Shown: piece after piece, positions 16,641 to 25,046 of the stretch
Layout of the letters: each line of letters opens with the position of its first letter
How positions within the stretch are numbered: the first letter of the stretch is position 1
Source: Flavobacterium undicola
GTDB lineage: Bacteria > Bacteroidota > Bacteroidia > Flavobacteriales > Flavobacteriaceae
NCBI RefSeq assembly: GCF_009909155.2
Contig: NZ_JAAAPM020000018.1
Location: forward strand, 1 to 64,000
Length of the DNA stretch: 64,000 nt
Direction of reading: 5' to 3'
Program-made: the position numbers and the translations under genes
Notes under the pieces: generated by a model
What the model was told of the DNA's origin: nothing
Seen by the model: the letters and a program-made list of their open reading frames with translations, nothing else
Database searches by the model: none

Positions 16641-17042
16641 TTATATTCGTAAAAGCTGCGTTTTCACATAGTCTGGAGCAGCCATCGGACGACCCGTTTT
16701 CATGTTCACAAATACCAAAATTGAGTTCCCAATTGTTAATAACTCATTTTGTTCATTGTATATCTCATAATCAAATTCAATCTTGGCTGAAGTCTGACTT
16801 TTAAAAATCGTTTTTACGGTTAACAAATCATCATAACGAGCTGGTTTTTTATAATTTATATTCAAAGAAACCACCGGAAGCATCACTCCGTTTTCTTCCA
16901 TCCATTTATAAGAAATCCCAATGTTTCTAAGCCATTCCACACGTCCCATCTCAAAATACTGTGCATAATTACCGTGATAAACCACTCCCATTTGATCTGT
17001 TTCTGAATACCTTACTCTTACATTAAACTCGTATATTTTCAT
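16641..17042 (-). CDS. Acyl-CoA thioesterase, YbgC-like hot-dog fold
   Basis: A 133-residue 4-hydroxybenzoyl-CoA-thioesterase-type protein. The active-site region YSETDQMGVVYHGNYAQYF has the catalytic Asp near residue 16 and the conserved HGNY. It hydrolyses short acyl-CoA or acyl-ACP thioesters, and YbgC relatives are tied to envelope lipid turnover. It is divergent from dnaA. Confidence 0.92.
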   Translation of the reverse strand: MKIYEFNVRVRYSETDQMGVVYHGNYAQYFEMGRVEWLRNIGISYKWMEENGVMLPVVSLNINYKKPARYDDLLTVKTIFKSQTSAKIEFDYEIYNEQNELLTIGNSILVFVNMKTGRPMAAPDYVKTQLLRI

Positions 17043-17239
17043 TTTAAATTTTATTATTTTATATATTAATTTGAAATCTTTTTCTTCTTACTTACAACAA
17101 TATTTCTTCAAAATCAACCTCTATTTATTTTTTTTTAACGAAAATTGTTCACATATTTGTTACCCCAAGAAATAACATCTTTTTCGATATTATTTACTTC
17201 AAAAAATAGAATAAAAAATATAATAATTTAACAGAATTT

Positions 17240-18667
17240 ATGAACAAAACTGCTCAATCAGTATGGGATAACTGTTTGTCTTTTATAAAAGACAATATTC
17301 AAGACCAAGCATACAAAACTTGGTTTGAACCAATCAAGTCAGTTGAGCTTACCGATAACGCATTATATATTCAAGTACCTAGTAAATTTTTCTACGAATG
17401 GTTAGAAGAACACTATGTTAAATTATTGAAGGTTGCCCTAACTAAAGAACTTGGTAAAAACGCAAAGTTACTTTATAAAATCAAAATGGAAAACACTTAT
17501 GGCAACAAACAACCGTTTACGGAACAATTGCCAAGTGCTAACCGCTCTCCGATGAAACCACAAAATGTGGACGCTCCTTTAAAAAATCTGGATCCGGAAT
17601 TAAAAAATCCTTTTGTGATTCCTGGAATTAGAAATTTAAAAATCGAATCGCAACTAAACGCTAATTACAGTTTTGACAATTTCCTTGAAGGAGATTCTAA
17701 TAGATTAGCCCGTTCTGCAGGTATGGCTGTTGCCAATAAACCTGGCGGAACTTCCTTTAATCCATTATTGATTTTTGGAGGTGTTGGATTAGGTAAAACA
17801 CATTTAGCGCATGCTATTGGAGTTGAAATTAAAGATAAATATCCTGAAAAAACAGTTTTATATATTTCTGCTGAAATTTTCACGCAACAATATATTGACT
17901 CTGTAAAGAAAAATAACCGAAATGACTTTATTCATTTCTACCAATTAATTGATGTATTAATCATTGACGATGTTCAATTCCTATCTGGAAAATCAGGAAC
18001 ACAAGATGTATTTTTCCATATTTTCAATTATTTGCACCAAAACGGAAAGCAGGTTATCCTGACTTCTGACAAAGCACCTGTGGACATGCAAGATATTGAG
18101 CAACGCTTACTATCTCGTTTCAAATGGGGATTATCAGCTGAGTTACACCAACCGGATTACGAGACTCGAATTTCGATTCTAAAAAACATCTTGTATCGCG
18201 ATGGTGTCGAAATACCAGACGAAATTATCGAATATGTAGCTCGCAACATTAAATCGAATGTTCGTGAATTGGAAGGAGCTATTATCTCATTGATCGCACA
18301 ATCTTCTTTCAACAAAAAAGAAGTTACTATTGAACTAGCGAAGAGTGTTGTTGAGAAATTTGTTAAAAATGTAAAACGCGAAATTTCTATTGATTACATT
18401 CAAAAAATTGTTTCTGATTACTTCCAATTGGATGTAGAAACATTACAATCAAAAACCAGAAAAAGACACGTAGTACAAGCCAGACAATTAGCAATGTTTT
18501 TTGCTAAGAAATTTACCAAATCATCTTTGGCAAATATTGGTTCTCAAATAGGTGATCGTGACCACGCAACAGTACTACACGCTTGTAAAACTGTAGATAA
18601 TTTAGTAGCAACCGATAAACAATTTAAAAAGTTTGTCGAAGACATCCACAAGAAACTAACGCTATAA
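17240..18667 (+). CDS. dnaA: Chromosomal replication initiator DnaA
   Basis: A 475-residue initiator that binds DnaA boxes and opens the origin. Domain I covers about 1-85 (WDNCLSFIKDNIQDQAYKTW), followed by a short linker. The AAA+ domain III carries Walker A GGVGLGKTHL near residue 181 and Walker B VLIIDDVQFL. Domain IV has the DnaA signature GDRDHATVLHACKTV near 440. All key residues are present. The 197-bp upstream region is very AT-rich with only one weak box-like word (TTGTTCACA, 17145-17153), so the origin itself is not evident here. Confidence 0.98.
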   Translation: MNKTAQSVWDNCLSFIKDNIQDQAYKTWFEPIKSVELTDNALYIQVPSKFFYEWLEEHYVKLLKVALTKELGKNAKLLYKIKMENTYGNKQPFTEQLPSANRSPMKPQNVDAPLKNLDPELKNPFVIPGIRNLKIESQLNANYSFDNFLEGDSNRLARSAGMAVANKPGGTSFNPLLIFGGVGLGKTHLAHAIGVEIKDKYPEKTVLYISAEIFTQQYIDSVKKNNRNDFIHFYQLIDVLIIDDVQFLSGKSGTQDVFFHIFNYLHQNGKQVILTSDKAPVDMQDIEQRLLSRFKWGLSAELHQPDYETRISILKNILYRDGVEIPDEIIEYVARNIKSNVRELEGAIISLIAQSSFNKKEVTIELAKSVVEKFVKNVKREISIDYIQKIVSDYFQLDVETLQSKTRKRHVVQARQLAMFFAKKFTKSSLANIGSQIGDRDHATVLHACKTVDNLVATDKQFKKFVEDIHKKLTL

Positions 18668-18674
18668 AAGCCTT

Positions 18675-19142
18675 ATGTCTGTCAAGATTTTAATGGTATG
18701 TTTAGGCAATATTTGTCGGTCTCCTTTAGCCGAAGGAATCCTTGCTTCTAAATTGCCTCAAGACAAATTCACCGTAGATTCTGCCGGAACTGGTTCTTGG
18801 CATGTTGGACATTCGCCAGATGCTCGTTCTATTGCTATTGCAAAAAAACACGAACTTGATATTTCAAAACAACAAGGAAGACAGTTTGAAACTACCGATT
18901 TTGATACTTTTGATTATATCTATGTGATGGATAAATCCAATTACAACAACGTAATTCATTTAGCCAAAAACGAAACACAGAAAGCAAAAGTTCAGATTAT
19001 CCTGAACGAATTGTATCCAAACGAAAATGTAGATGTTCCCGATCCTTATTATGGAATATCAAATGGATTTGAAATGGTTTACCAAATGCTTGACAAAGCT
19101 TGTGATAGTATTGCCGCAAAACTAAAAGCAAAACACCGTTAA
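18675..19142 (+). CDS. Low-molecular-weight protein-tyrosine phosphatase
   Basis: A 155-residue LMW-PTP. The P-loop CLGNICRS gives the CX5R site with nucleophile C9 and R15 at the N-terminus, and the general acid Asp sits in VPDPYYG. Members act on arginine- or tyrosine-phosphorylated proteins. It starts seven bases after the dnaA stop and is probably co-transcribed with it. Confidence 0.94.
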   Translation: MSVKILMVCLGNICRSPLAEGILASKLPQDKFTVDSAGTGSWHVGHSPDARSIAIAKKHELDISKQQGRQFETTDFDTFDYIYVMDKSNYNNVIHLAKNETQKAKVQIILNELYPNENVDVPDPYYGISNGFEMVYQMLDKACDSIAAKLKAKHR

Positions 19143-19170
19143 TCCATTTTATTTAAAAAAAATCACACTA

Positions 19171-19893
19171 ATGAAATCAAACCCTCTTTTAGGAAAACTC
19201 TATTTAATCCCTACCACAATGGGAGAATGTGACCCGATGGATGTTTTACCGCAAACCATAAAAAGGACTATTGATTTTATTGACCATTATATTGTCGAAA
19301 ACGAAAAAACCGCTCGAAAATCGATCAAAGAGGTTCATCCTGAAAAAAAACAAGCTGATTTAGTGCTTTTTGCATTAAACAAACATACGGAAACCAAAGA
19401 ACACTTAGACTTCATCAAACCTTTATTAGAAGGAAAAAATGTAGGCTTAATGAGCGAAGCAGGTTGTCCCGGAGTTGCTGACCCAGGTGCTGTTATAGTG
19501 AAATTAGCACATGAAAGAGGCATTCAGGTGATTCCATTAGTAGGCCCTTCTTCTATTTTATTAGCGATGATGGCTTCAGGAATGAATGGACAAAGTTTTA
19601 CTTTTCATGGTTATTTACCAATAGAAAAAGACGAGAAAAAAGCGAGTTTTAAAAGTTTAGAAAGAATCTCATTCGAGAAAAATCAATCTCAAATTTTTAT
19701 TGAAACACCGTATCGCAACAATAAATTACTGGAAGATTTAATCCAAACATTACACCCTGAAACACATTTGTGTATTGCTACTGATATTACTTTACCAACG
19801 GAATATATCAAGACTAAGAAAATTTCGGCTTGGAAAAAAGAAACTATCGATTTACATAAGCGTCCTACTATTTTTATTATTCATAAAATGTAG
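19171..19893 (+). CDS. SAM-dependent methyltransferase of the RsmI/tetrapyrrole methylase family
   Basis: A 240-residue protein of the COG0313 type. It has LYLIPTTMGECDP at the start, MSEAGCPGVADPGA near residue 92 and VGPSSILLAMMASGMNGQSF. RsmI methylates the ribose of C1402 in 16S rRNA. Bacteroidota carry this shorter paralogue with KLYLIPT in place of the usual LYVVATPIGN start, so its target may differ. It follows the phosphatase gene by 28 bp on the same strand. Confidence 0.88.
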   Translation: MKSNPLLGKLYLIPTTMGECDPMDVLPQTIKRTIDFIDHYIVENEKTARKSIKEVHPEKKQADLVLFALNKHTETKEHLDFIKPLLEGKNVGLMSEAGCPGVADPGAVIVKLAHERGIQVIPLVGPSSILLAMMASGMNGQSFTFHGYLPIEKDEKKASFKSLERISFEKNQSQIFIETPYRNNKLLEDLIQTLHPETHLCIATDITLPTEYIKTKKISAWKKETIDLHKRPTIFIIHKM

Positions 19894-20055
19894 TTTTGTT
19901 CTTTACCATATAAGTTTCTCTTATTTTTGAATAAAACTTTTAACTATTGTTTTTACAAATAAATCACATAAGTTGAATCAAAAAAAAATTCACTCTTTAT
20001 TCTTTTCCCTAACTCAGGCCATTTCCTTACTTTTAGCCTTTCAAAAAAGTAAAGT

Positions 20056-21183
20056 ATGTCTAAACTTCCCAACATTAGCACCAGCATTTTTACAGTCATG
20101 TCAAAAATGGCTACTAAACACAATGCCATCAATTTATCTCAAGGTTTTCCAAATTTCCCTGTTGATGAAAAACTGACTGCAATTGTTGCAAAATTGGCCA
20201 ACGAAGACATTCACCAATACACTCCGATGGCTGGTTATCCGCCGCTGTTATCAAAAATTGCTTCGCTTGTTAGTGATTCGTACCAAAGAAATATTCAAGC
20301 AGAAACCGAAATTTTAGTCACTACCGGAGCTACTCAAGGGATTTTTACGAGCATTCAAGCCTTGGTAGAAAATCAGGACGAAGTCCTAATTTTAGATCCA
20401 AGTTACGATTGTTACGAAGCTCCCATTTTATTATGCAATGCAAAGCCCGTTCGAGTCCCTTTAAATGATGATTACACCCCCAATTGGGAAACTATCGAAG
20501 CAGCTTGTTCTGAGAAAACCAAGATGATTATCATCAATAATCCACACAATCCAACAGGAAAAATTTTGAATGAAACGGATTTCAAAGCCTTAGAAACGCT
20601 ACTTGAAAAATTCCCGAAAATCATTTTGCTTTCTGACGAAGTCTATGAATACATCACTTTCGAACAAAAACACATTTCGGTTCATACTCGAAAATCACTT
20701 CGCAACCGGGCTGTAGTGGTTTCATCTTTTGGAAAAACATTTCACATTACAGGTTGGAAAATCGGCTATTTAGTTGCTCCCGAACATTTGATGATAGAAA
20801 TTAAAAAAGTACATCAATTTCTGGTTTTTAGCGTCAATAGTCTTGCTCAAGCTGCAATAAGTGAATATTTAGACATCGTTTCTGTTGACGAAATTGGTAG
20901 TTTCTATCAGGAAAAAAGAGATTATTTCAGGCAATTACTCTCAAAAAGCAGGTTTAAATTAATGCCTTGTGAAGGCACTTATTTCCAAGTCGTATCCTAC
21001 AAAGCCATTTCAAACGAAAACGATGTGGATTTTTGCAAACGCCTCATCACCGAACACGGTGTGGCTGCGATTCCTATTTCTAATTTTTACGAGAACGGAA
21101 AAGATTTGCATTTAATCCGGTTTTGTTTTGCCAAAGACAACGCTACCTTAGAAGAAGCCGCCAGAAGACTTTATGTAATTTAG
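20056..21183 (+). CDS. Methionine aminotransferase (YbdL-like, PLP-dependent)
   Basis: A 375-residue class I/II aminotransferase. NLSQGFPNFP, QYTPMAGYPPL, NNPHNPTGK and the PLP-binding lysine K227 in SSFGKTFHITGWK match the YbdL/kynurenine-aminotransferase-like group, whose preferred donor is methionine. A TACTTTTA word at about 20030-20037 could be a weak -7 box. It stands alone between the methylase and the SDR gene. Confidence 0.9.
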   Translation: MSKLPNISTSIFTVMSKMATKHNAINLSQGFPNFPVDEKLTAIVAKLANEDIHQYTPMAGYPPLLSKIASLVSDSYQRNIQAETEILVTTGATQGIFTSIQALVENQDEVLILDPSYDCYEAPILLCNAKPVRVPLNDDYTPNWETIEAACSEKTKMIIINNPHNPTGKILNETDFKALETLLEKFPKIILLSDEVYEYITFEQKHISVHTRKSLRNRAVVVSSFGKTFHITGWKIGYLVAPEHLMIEIKKVHQFLVFSVNSLAQAAISEYLDIVSVDEIGSFYQEKRDYFRQLLSKSRFKLMPCEGTYFQVVSYKAISNENDVDFCKRLITEHGVAAIPISNFYENGKDLHLIRFCFAKDNATLEEAARRLYVI

Positions 21184-21186
21184 TTT

Positions 21187-21225
21187 TTCAAGTTACTAAG
21201 TAGCTAAGATTCTAAGTTTCTTAGA
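21187..21225. repeat. Word-repeat spacer (CTAAG words)
   Basis: CAAGTTACTAAGTAGCTAAG followed by ATTCTAAGTTTCTTAGAAGC repeats the CTAAG word several times and contains a small CTAAG...CTTAG hairpin. The words match those at 5226-5305. Confidence 0.6.
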
Positions 21226-21290
21226 AGCTCAATCTTAAAAATGAATTTTCAACTACTTGTTTCGTATATTTACAATAAAACCGAATCAAA

Positions 21291-22172
21291 ATGAACTTTA
21301 GCCAAAAAATGTTACGAGACGATGCCCTAAAAGGAAAAGTAATTGTTGTTACCGGTGGCGGTAGCGGATTAGGGAAATCCATGACCAAATATTTCCTGGA
21401 ACTAGGCGCTAAAGTAGCCATAACTTCCCGCGACTTAGACAAACTCACAAAAACAGCTATTGAATTAGAATCCGAGACAGCGGGGATTTGTTTGCCTGTG
21501 CAATGTGATGTACGCAATTATGAAGAAGTCGAAAATATGTTGCACCAAGTCATAAAAACTTTTGACAAAGTCGATATTTTACTCAACAACGCAGCGGGAA
21601 ATTTCATCTCTCCTACTGAACGCTTATCGGCTAATGCCTTTGACACCATTATAGATATTGTTTTAAAAGGGACTAAAAACTGTACCTTGGCTTTTGGAAA
21701 ACATTGGATTGACAGTAAGCAAACTTCGGCTACGGTTTTAAATATTGTGACCACCTATGCCTGGACGGGTTCGGCTTATGTGGTGCCCAGTGCCACTGCT
21801 AAGGCGGGTGTTCTCGCCATGACCCGAAGTCTTGCCGTAGAATGGGCTAAATACGGCATCCGCACCAATGCCATTGCGCCAGGACCATTTCCTACCAAAG
21901 GCGCCTGGGACAGATTGCTTCCCGGAAATCTTTCCGAAAAATTCGATATGGCTAAAAAAGTCCCGCTCAAACGCGTGGGGGACCATCAGGAATTAGCCAA
22001 TTTAGCCGCTTATCTGGTTTCCGATTTCTCTGCTTACATCAACGGCGAAGTTGTGGTGATTGACGGTGGAGAATGGCTCAAAGGCGCGGGACAATTTAAT
22101 ATTCTAGAAGCCATTCCCGAAGAACTTTGGGACCAACTCGAAATGATGATTAAAGCAAAGAAGAATAAATAA
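21291..22172 (+). CDS. SDR oxidoreductase, 2,4-dienoyl-CoA reductase-like
   Basis: A 293-residue short-chain dehydrogenase/reductase. The Rossmann motif VTGGGSGLGKS lies near residue 20 and NNAAGNF near 98. The active-site region reads AYVVPSATAKAGVLAMTRS: the usual YxxxK is replaced by SxxxK, as in peroxisome-type 2,4-dienoyl-CoA reductases. IAPGPFPTKGAW also fits that group. The likely role is reduction of dienoyl-CoA intermediates in breakdown of unsaturated fatty acids. Confidence 0.9.
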   Translation: MNFSQKMLRDDALKGKVIVVTGGGSGLGKSMTKYFLELGAKVAITSRDLDKLTKTAIELESETAGICLPVQCDVRNYEEVENMLHQVIKTFDKVDILLNNAAGNFISPTERLSANAFDTIIDIVLKGTKNCTLAFGKHWIDSKQTSATVLNIVTTYAWTGSAYVVPSATAKAGVLAMTRSLAVEWAKYGIRTNAIAPGPFPTKGAWDRLLPGNLSEKFDMAKKVPLKRVGDHQELANLAAYLVSDFSAYINGEVVVIDGGEWLKGAGQFNILEAIPEELWDQLEMMIKAKKNK

Positions 22173-22190
22173 AACCTTTTCATTTTTTTG

Positions 22191-22292
22191 GACGTTCCCC
22201 CGCCTCCACTCCGTTACGGCGGGGTCAGGCTGTACGCTATATCTTTAGTTCCGCTACGCTCCACAAAAGGATACCGCTTCCATCCTTAACGC
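22191..22292. repeat. Dispersed GC-rich repeat downstream of the SDR gene
   Basis: The block is much richer in GC than its surroundings. It has a CCCCGCC...GGCGGGG hairpin at about 22197-22224, then GTTCCGCTACGCTCCAC and ATACCGCTTCCATCCTTAACGC. It has the look of a dispersed repeat found in many Flavobacterium genomes; that identification is from memory. The whole 22173-22519 spacer holds this block, the next repeat and a small hairpin, and no gene. Confidence 0.7.
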
Positions 22293-22312
22293 GAACCAAA
22301 ACCCCACAGTTT

Positions 22313-22340
22313 GTCATTGCGAGCGTAGCGAAGCAATCTC
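22313..22340. repeat. Short imperfect palindrome GTCATTGCGAGC...GCAATCTC
   Basis: ATTGC and GCAAT flank a GAGCGTAGCGAA core. It resembles the very widespread GTCATTGCGAGC...GAAGCAATC repeats seen in many bacteria. It directly follows the GC-rich repeat. Confidence 0.7.
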
Positions 22341-22435
22341 ATTAAGCTTTTCAAACTCAATTAAATTTAAAAAACACAAGCTTACATTTGTAAATATTTA
22401 TTGATATATTTGAAAAATAGAAATCGCAAAAAAAA

Positions 22436-22468
22436 GCGACAACACCGCCAAATCAGGTAGATTGTCGC
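22436..22468 (+). other. Small hairpin upstream of the SUKH gene
   Basis: GCGACAA at 22436-22442 pairs with TTGTCGC at 22462-22468 across a 19-base loop. It lies about 50 bp before the SUKH start codon, in what would be its leader or promoter region. Function unknown. Confidence 0.4.
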
Positions 22469-22519
22469 AACTATATTACGCATATTTATAAGTTATAGGT
22501 AATTTTTAGACAGACAGAA

Positions 22520-23707
22520 ATGTTAAAGACATTAAAAGAAATATCAAAAAAAACATTGCTGCTCAACGACTTTGACTTTAGTGACGAACAAGTAAAAACT
22601 AAATGGCTTGGTACATTGGTAGCGCAAGACAAAGAAATATGCGACACAGAGAAAAGGTTAGAAATAAAACTTCCAGGCGACTACCTTGAATTCTTAAAAA
22701 TTAGCAATGGTTTTCCGCAAACGTCTTCCATAAGTTGTTCCTTCTTATCAATTGACAAAATCGACTACCTCAAGACGTTAGATGAAGACCTTGTAGAAAT
22801 ATGGTCTAAAAATGAGGACCTGAAAGAAGTTGGTGAAGCACTTACATCCAGCATCTTAATTGGAGGTCTAAATGAAGAACAACAATTTTTAATTATCCCA
22901 CCAAGTGAAAAAGTGAGCAAATGGCGTTACTGGAAATTTGCAAGTTGGATTCCTGGTGAAGAAGAATTCACCTCACTAAAAGAATATTTTGAATCTGATC
23001 TCTCATTTTTAAAAGAACAAACCAAAAACCTAAAGACTGCCAAGCCAAAATTCGTTACTGACTTCAGTTTAAGAAAGGCTGTTTTTAATCTTGATTGGGA
23101 AACTGTTTATTTCTTATCCAGCAATTACATTGCCGAGGGTAAGCTATACGGTTATTATAATGGCATTAGCGACCTACTTGCATTAATACTTATTGCCTCA
23201 GGCAAGACAAATCGTTTCCAAGAATTAGAAAAACTGATTCTGAATTTGAAATTTAAAAAAGGAAACGAACACCTACTAAATAAATATAGTGAAGCTGCTC
23301 AGGAAAAAAAATTATTTGTTGCAGATTTTCAATTGGACAAATTCACTATAAAGACAAATCCAATAAGTCTTGAAGATATAGAAGTTCAAATAACAGAAGT
23401 GAGAAAGGATTTGCTAAAAGAAAAAAACAAAGTTGCCAAATTGGACTATCAACTTTACTTCTTATTTGAATATGGTTCTCCCGAAGATTTCGTCAATCTG
23501 TATGAAGAAAATCATACAAATTTATTCTTAACCACTCATTTCAAAGCTGCCATTGTTTATTCAACCCTCAATCAAATCGAAAATTCAAAGACAGCATTGA
23601 AAAGGTATTTTAAGGTCGCTTTTGAGTACAGACCATTTGATCCATTTCTTTGCGAATCTTTATTACCATTATTAAACAAAGAACTATTAAACAAACTTGA
23701 CAATTAA
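22520..23707 (+). CDS. SMI1/KNR4 (SUKH) family protein
   Basis: A 395-residue protein. Residues about 35-165 form a SUKH domain, shown by EKRLEIKLPGDYLEFLKISNGF and later WRYWKFASWIPGEEEF. SUKH proteins are mostly immunity proteins against secreted polymorphic toxins, though some have other roles. The remaining 220 or so residues are helical and charged and I do not recognise a domain. No toxin gene is adjacent. The gene is enclosed by dispersed repeats on both sides (22191-22340 and 23778-23900), which suggests acquisition as an accessory unit. Confidence 0.82.
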   Translation: MLKTLKEISKKTLLLNDFDFSDEQVKTKWLGTLVAQDKEICDTEKRLEIKLPGDYLEFLKISNGFPQTSSISCSFLSIDKIDYLKTLDEDLVEIWSKNEDLKEVGEALTSSILIGGLNEEQQFLIIPPSEKVSKWRYWKFASWIPGEEEFTSLKEYFESDLSFLKEQTKNLKTAKPKFVTDFSLRKAVFNLDWETVYFLSSNYIAEGKLYGYYNGISDLLALILIASGKTNRFQELEKLILNLKFKKGNEHLLNKYSEAAQEKKLFVADFQLDKFTIKTNPISLEDIEVQITEVRKDLLKEKNKVAKLDYQLYFLFEYGSPEDFVNLYEENHTNLFLTTHFKAAIVYSTLNQIENSKTALKRYFKVAFEYRPFDPFLCESLLPLLNKELLNKLDN

Positions 23708-23777
23708 ACGAAATAAAAACAACCTATAATATAATAGCGGTTTGGCGTCAACTTACCGTTTGACATTTATTTTGTCA

Positions 23778-23900
23778 GCTCCGCAAAGTTTGCAACTTTG
23801 CGGTAGTGACTATCGGTTTATAACCGATATTTTAATAATTTAATTCTACAGCTGTCACAGACAGCTTAACACCTCTTCAAAGTCAAAGACTTTGCGGAGC
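23778..23900 (+). repeat. Structured dispersed repeat, full copy B (four hairpins)
   Basis: Starts with GCTCCGCAAAGT and ends with ACTTTGCGGAGC, a 12-bp inverted repeat. Inside are four hairpins: CCGCAAAGTT/AACTTTGCGG, TATCGGTT/AACCGATA, AGCTGTC/GACAGCT and CAAAGTC/GACTTTG. It aligns end to end with the reverse complement of 1112-1233. Differences in stems are compensated on the other arm. Confidence 0.88.
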
Positions 23901-23954
23901 AATAAAAAGCAAAACACTTTTGCACAAAACCTAAACTCCTCCCAATTAAATTCC

Positions 23955-23962
23955 TATTTTTG
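23955..23962 (+). promoter_or_regulatory. -7 promoter box of udk
   Basis: TATTTTTG matches TAnnTTTG, 26 bp before the udk ATG. No well-placed -33 TTTG was found. Confidence 0.5.
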
Positions 23963-23988
23963 TTTTACAAACAACAACAAACCATTTT

Positions 23989-24597
23989 ATGCTCATTATA
24001 GGAATTGCAGGCGGAACAGGAAGTGGAAAAACAACGGTCGTGCACCAAATCATGAAGCAATTGCCTGATGCCGAAGTAGGTGTTATTTCTCAGGATTCTT
24101 ATTATAAAAAGACGACCAATCTAAGTTATGACGAACGTGCTCTAATCAATTTTGATCATCCCAGAGCCATCGATTTTGATTTATTAGTTACTCATTTACA
24201 AGAACTCAAGGAAGGCAAAACCATTCAGCAGCCCGTATATTCTTTCGTAACTCACAACCGAACCGAAGACAGCATCAGCACGCATCCCAGAAAAGTAATG
24301 ATTGTGGAAGGAATTTTAATTTTGGCTCATGCCCAATTAAGGGATTTATTTGACATCAAAATCTATGTTCATGCCGACGCCGATGAAAGACTCATCCGCC
24401 GATTAAAAAGAGACATTGCCGAGCGTGGTCGTGATATGGATGAAGTTTTAAACCGTTATCAACAAACCTTAAAACCCATGCACGAACAGTTTATTGAGCC
24501 TACAAAAGCATTTGCCGATATTATTATCCCAAACAACAAATACAACACCGTAGCCATAGACATGCTTCGCACGGTAATAAATCAAAAAATTCTATAA
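23989..24597 (+). CDS. udk: Uridine kinase
   Basis: A 202-residue P-loop kinase that phosphorylates uridine and cytidine in pyrimidine salvage. The P-loop GGTGSGKTT lies at residues 8-16, followed by ISQDSYYK, NFDHPRAIDFDLL and RLIRRLKRDIAERGRD. All family landmarks are present and the length is normal. It heads a same-strand series udk-ftsB-mutA-mutB. Confidence 0.96.
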   Translation: MLIIGIAGGTGSGKTTVVHQIMKQLPDAEVGVISQDSYYKKTTNLSYDERALINFDHPRAIDFDLLVTHLQELKEGKTIQQPVYSFVTHNRTEDSISTHPRKVMIVEGILILAHAQLRDLFDIKIYVHADADERLIRRLKRDIAERGRDMDEVLNRYQQTLKPMHEQFIEPTKAFADIIIPNNKYNTVAIDMLRTVINQKIL

Positions 24598-24691
24598 TTT
24601 TATTGTAATTTTATAATAACACACTAAAACACTAATGCCGTTTTACTTTTATCAAAAGCTGATTTTAGTTTAACCTGACATAAAAAAACTA

Positions 24692-25018
24692 ATGAAGAAT
24701 CCATATAAAGACAAAGCCTGGTTTAAATTTTTAAGTAACAAATACATTTGGTCCTTATCCTTTTTTGCCGCTTGGATGATATTTTTAGACAACTACTCTT
24801 ATTTTGATCATCGCGTTTTAGACAATCAAATTGAAGAGCTGGAAGACAACAAAACCTATTATCAGGAAGAAATCAAAAAAGACGAAGCCCAAATTAAGCA
24901 GCTTAAAAATCCGCAACAGGTAGAAAAATATGCCCGCGAAAAATACTATATGAAAAAAGACAGTGAGGACATTTACCTGATAGAATTTGAAGGCGACACT
25001 ATCGAAAAGAAACAATAA
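24692..25018 (+). CDS. Septum formation initiator family protein (FtsB/DivIC-like)
   Basis: A 108-residue single-pass membrane protein. A short cytoplasmic N-terminus is followed by a membrane helix (about 18-34, WSLSFFAAWMIFL) and a coiled coil (about 48-85). The end YAREKYYMKKDSEDIYLIEF is typical of FtsB/DivIC. Such proteins link FtsL and FtsQ in the divisome. It starts 94 bp after udk. Confidence 0.9.
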   Translation: MKNPYKDKAWFKFLSNKYIWSLSFFAAWMIFLDNYSYFDHRVLDNQIEELEDNKTYYQEEIKKDEAQIKQLKNPQQVEKYAREKYYMKKDSEDIYLIEFEGDTIEKKQ

Positions 25019-25046
25019 ATCCTGAATTATTAAACTCAAACTAAAA

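Noticed and set aside
17043..17239. Replication origin upstream of dnaA
   Set aside because: AT-rich, but only one weak DnaA-box-like word (17145-17153) and no cluster of boxes.
19973..20176. Small plus-strand frame of 67 codons before the aminotransferase gene
   Set aside because: It overlaps the start of the aminotransferase gene in another frame and shows no family resemblance or good start signal.
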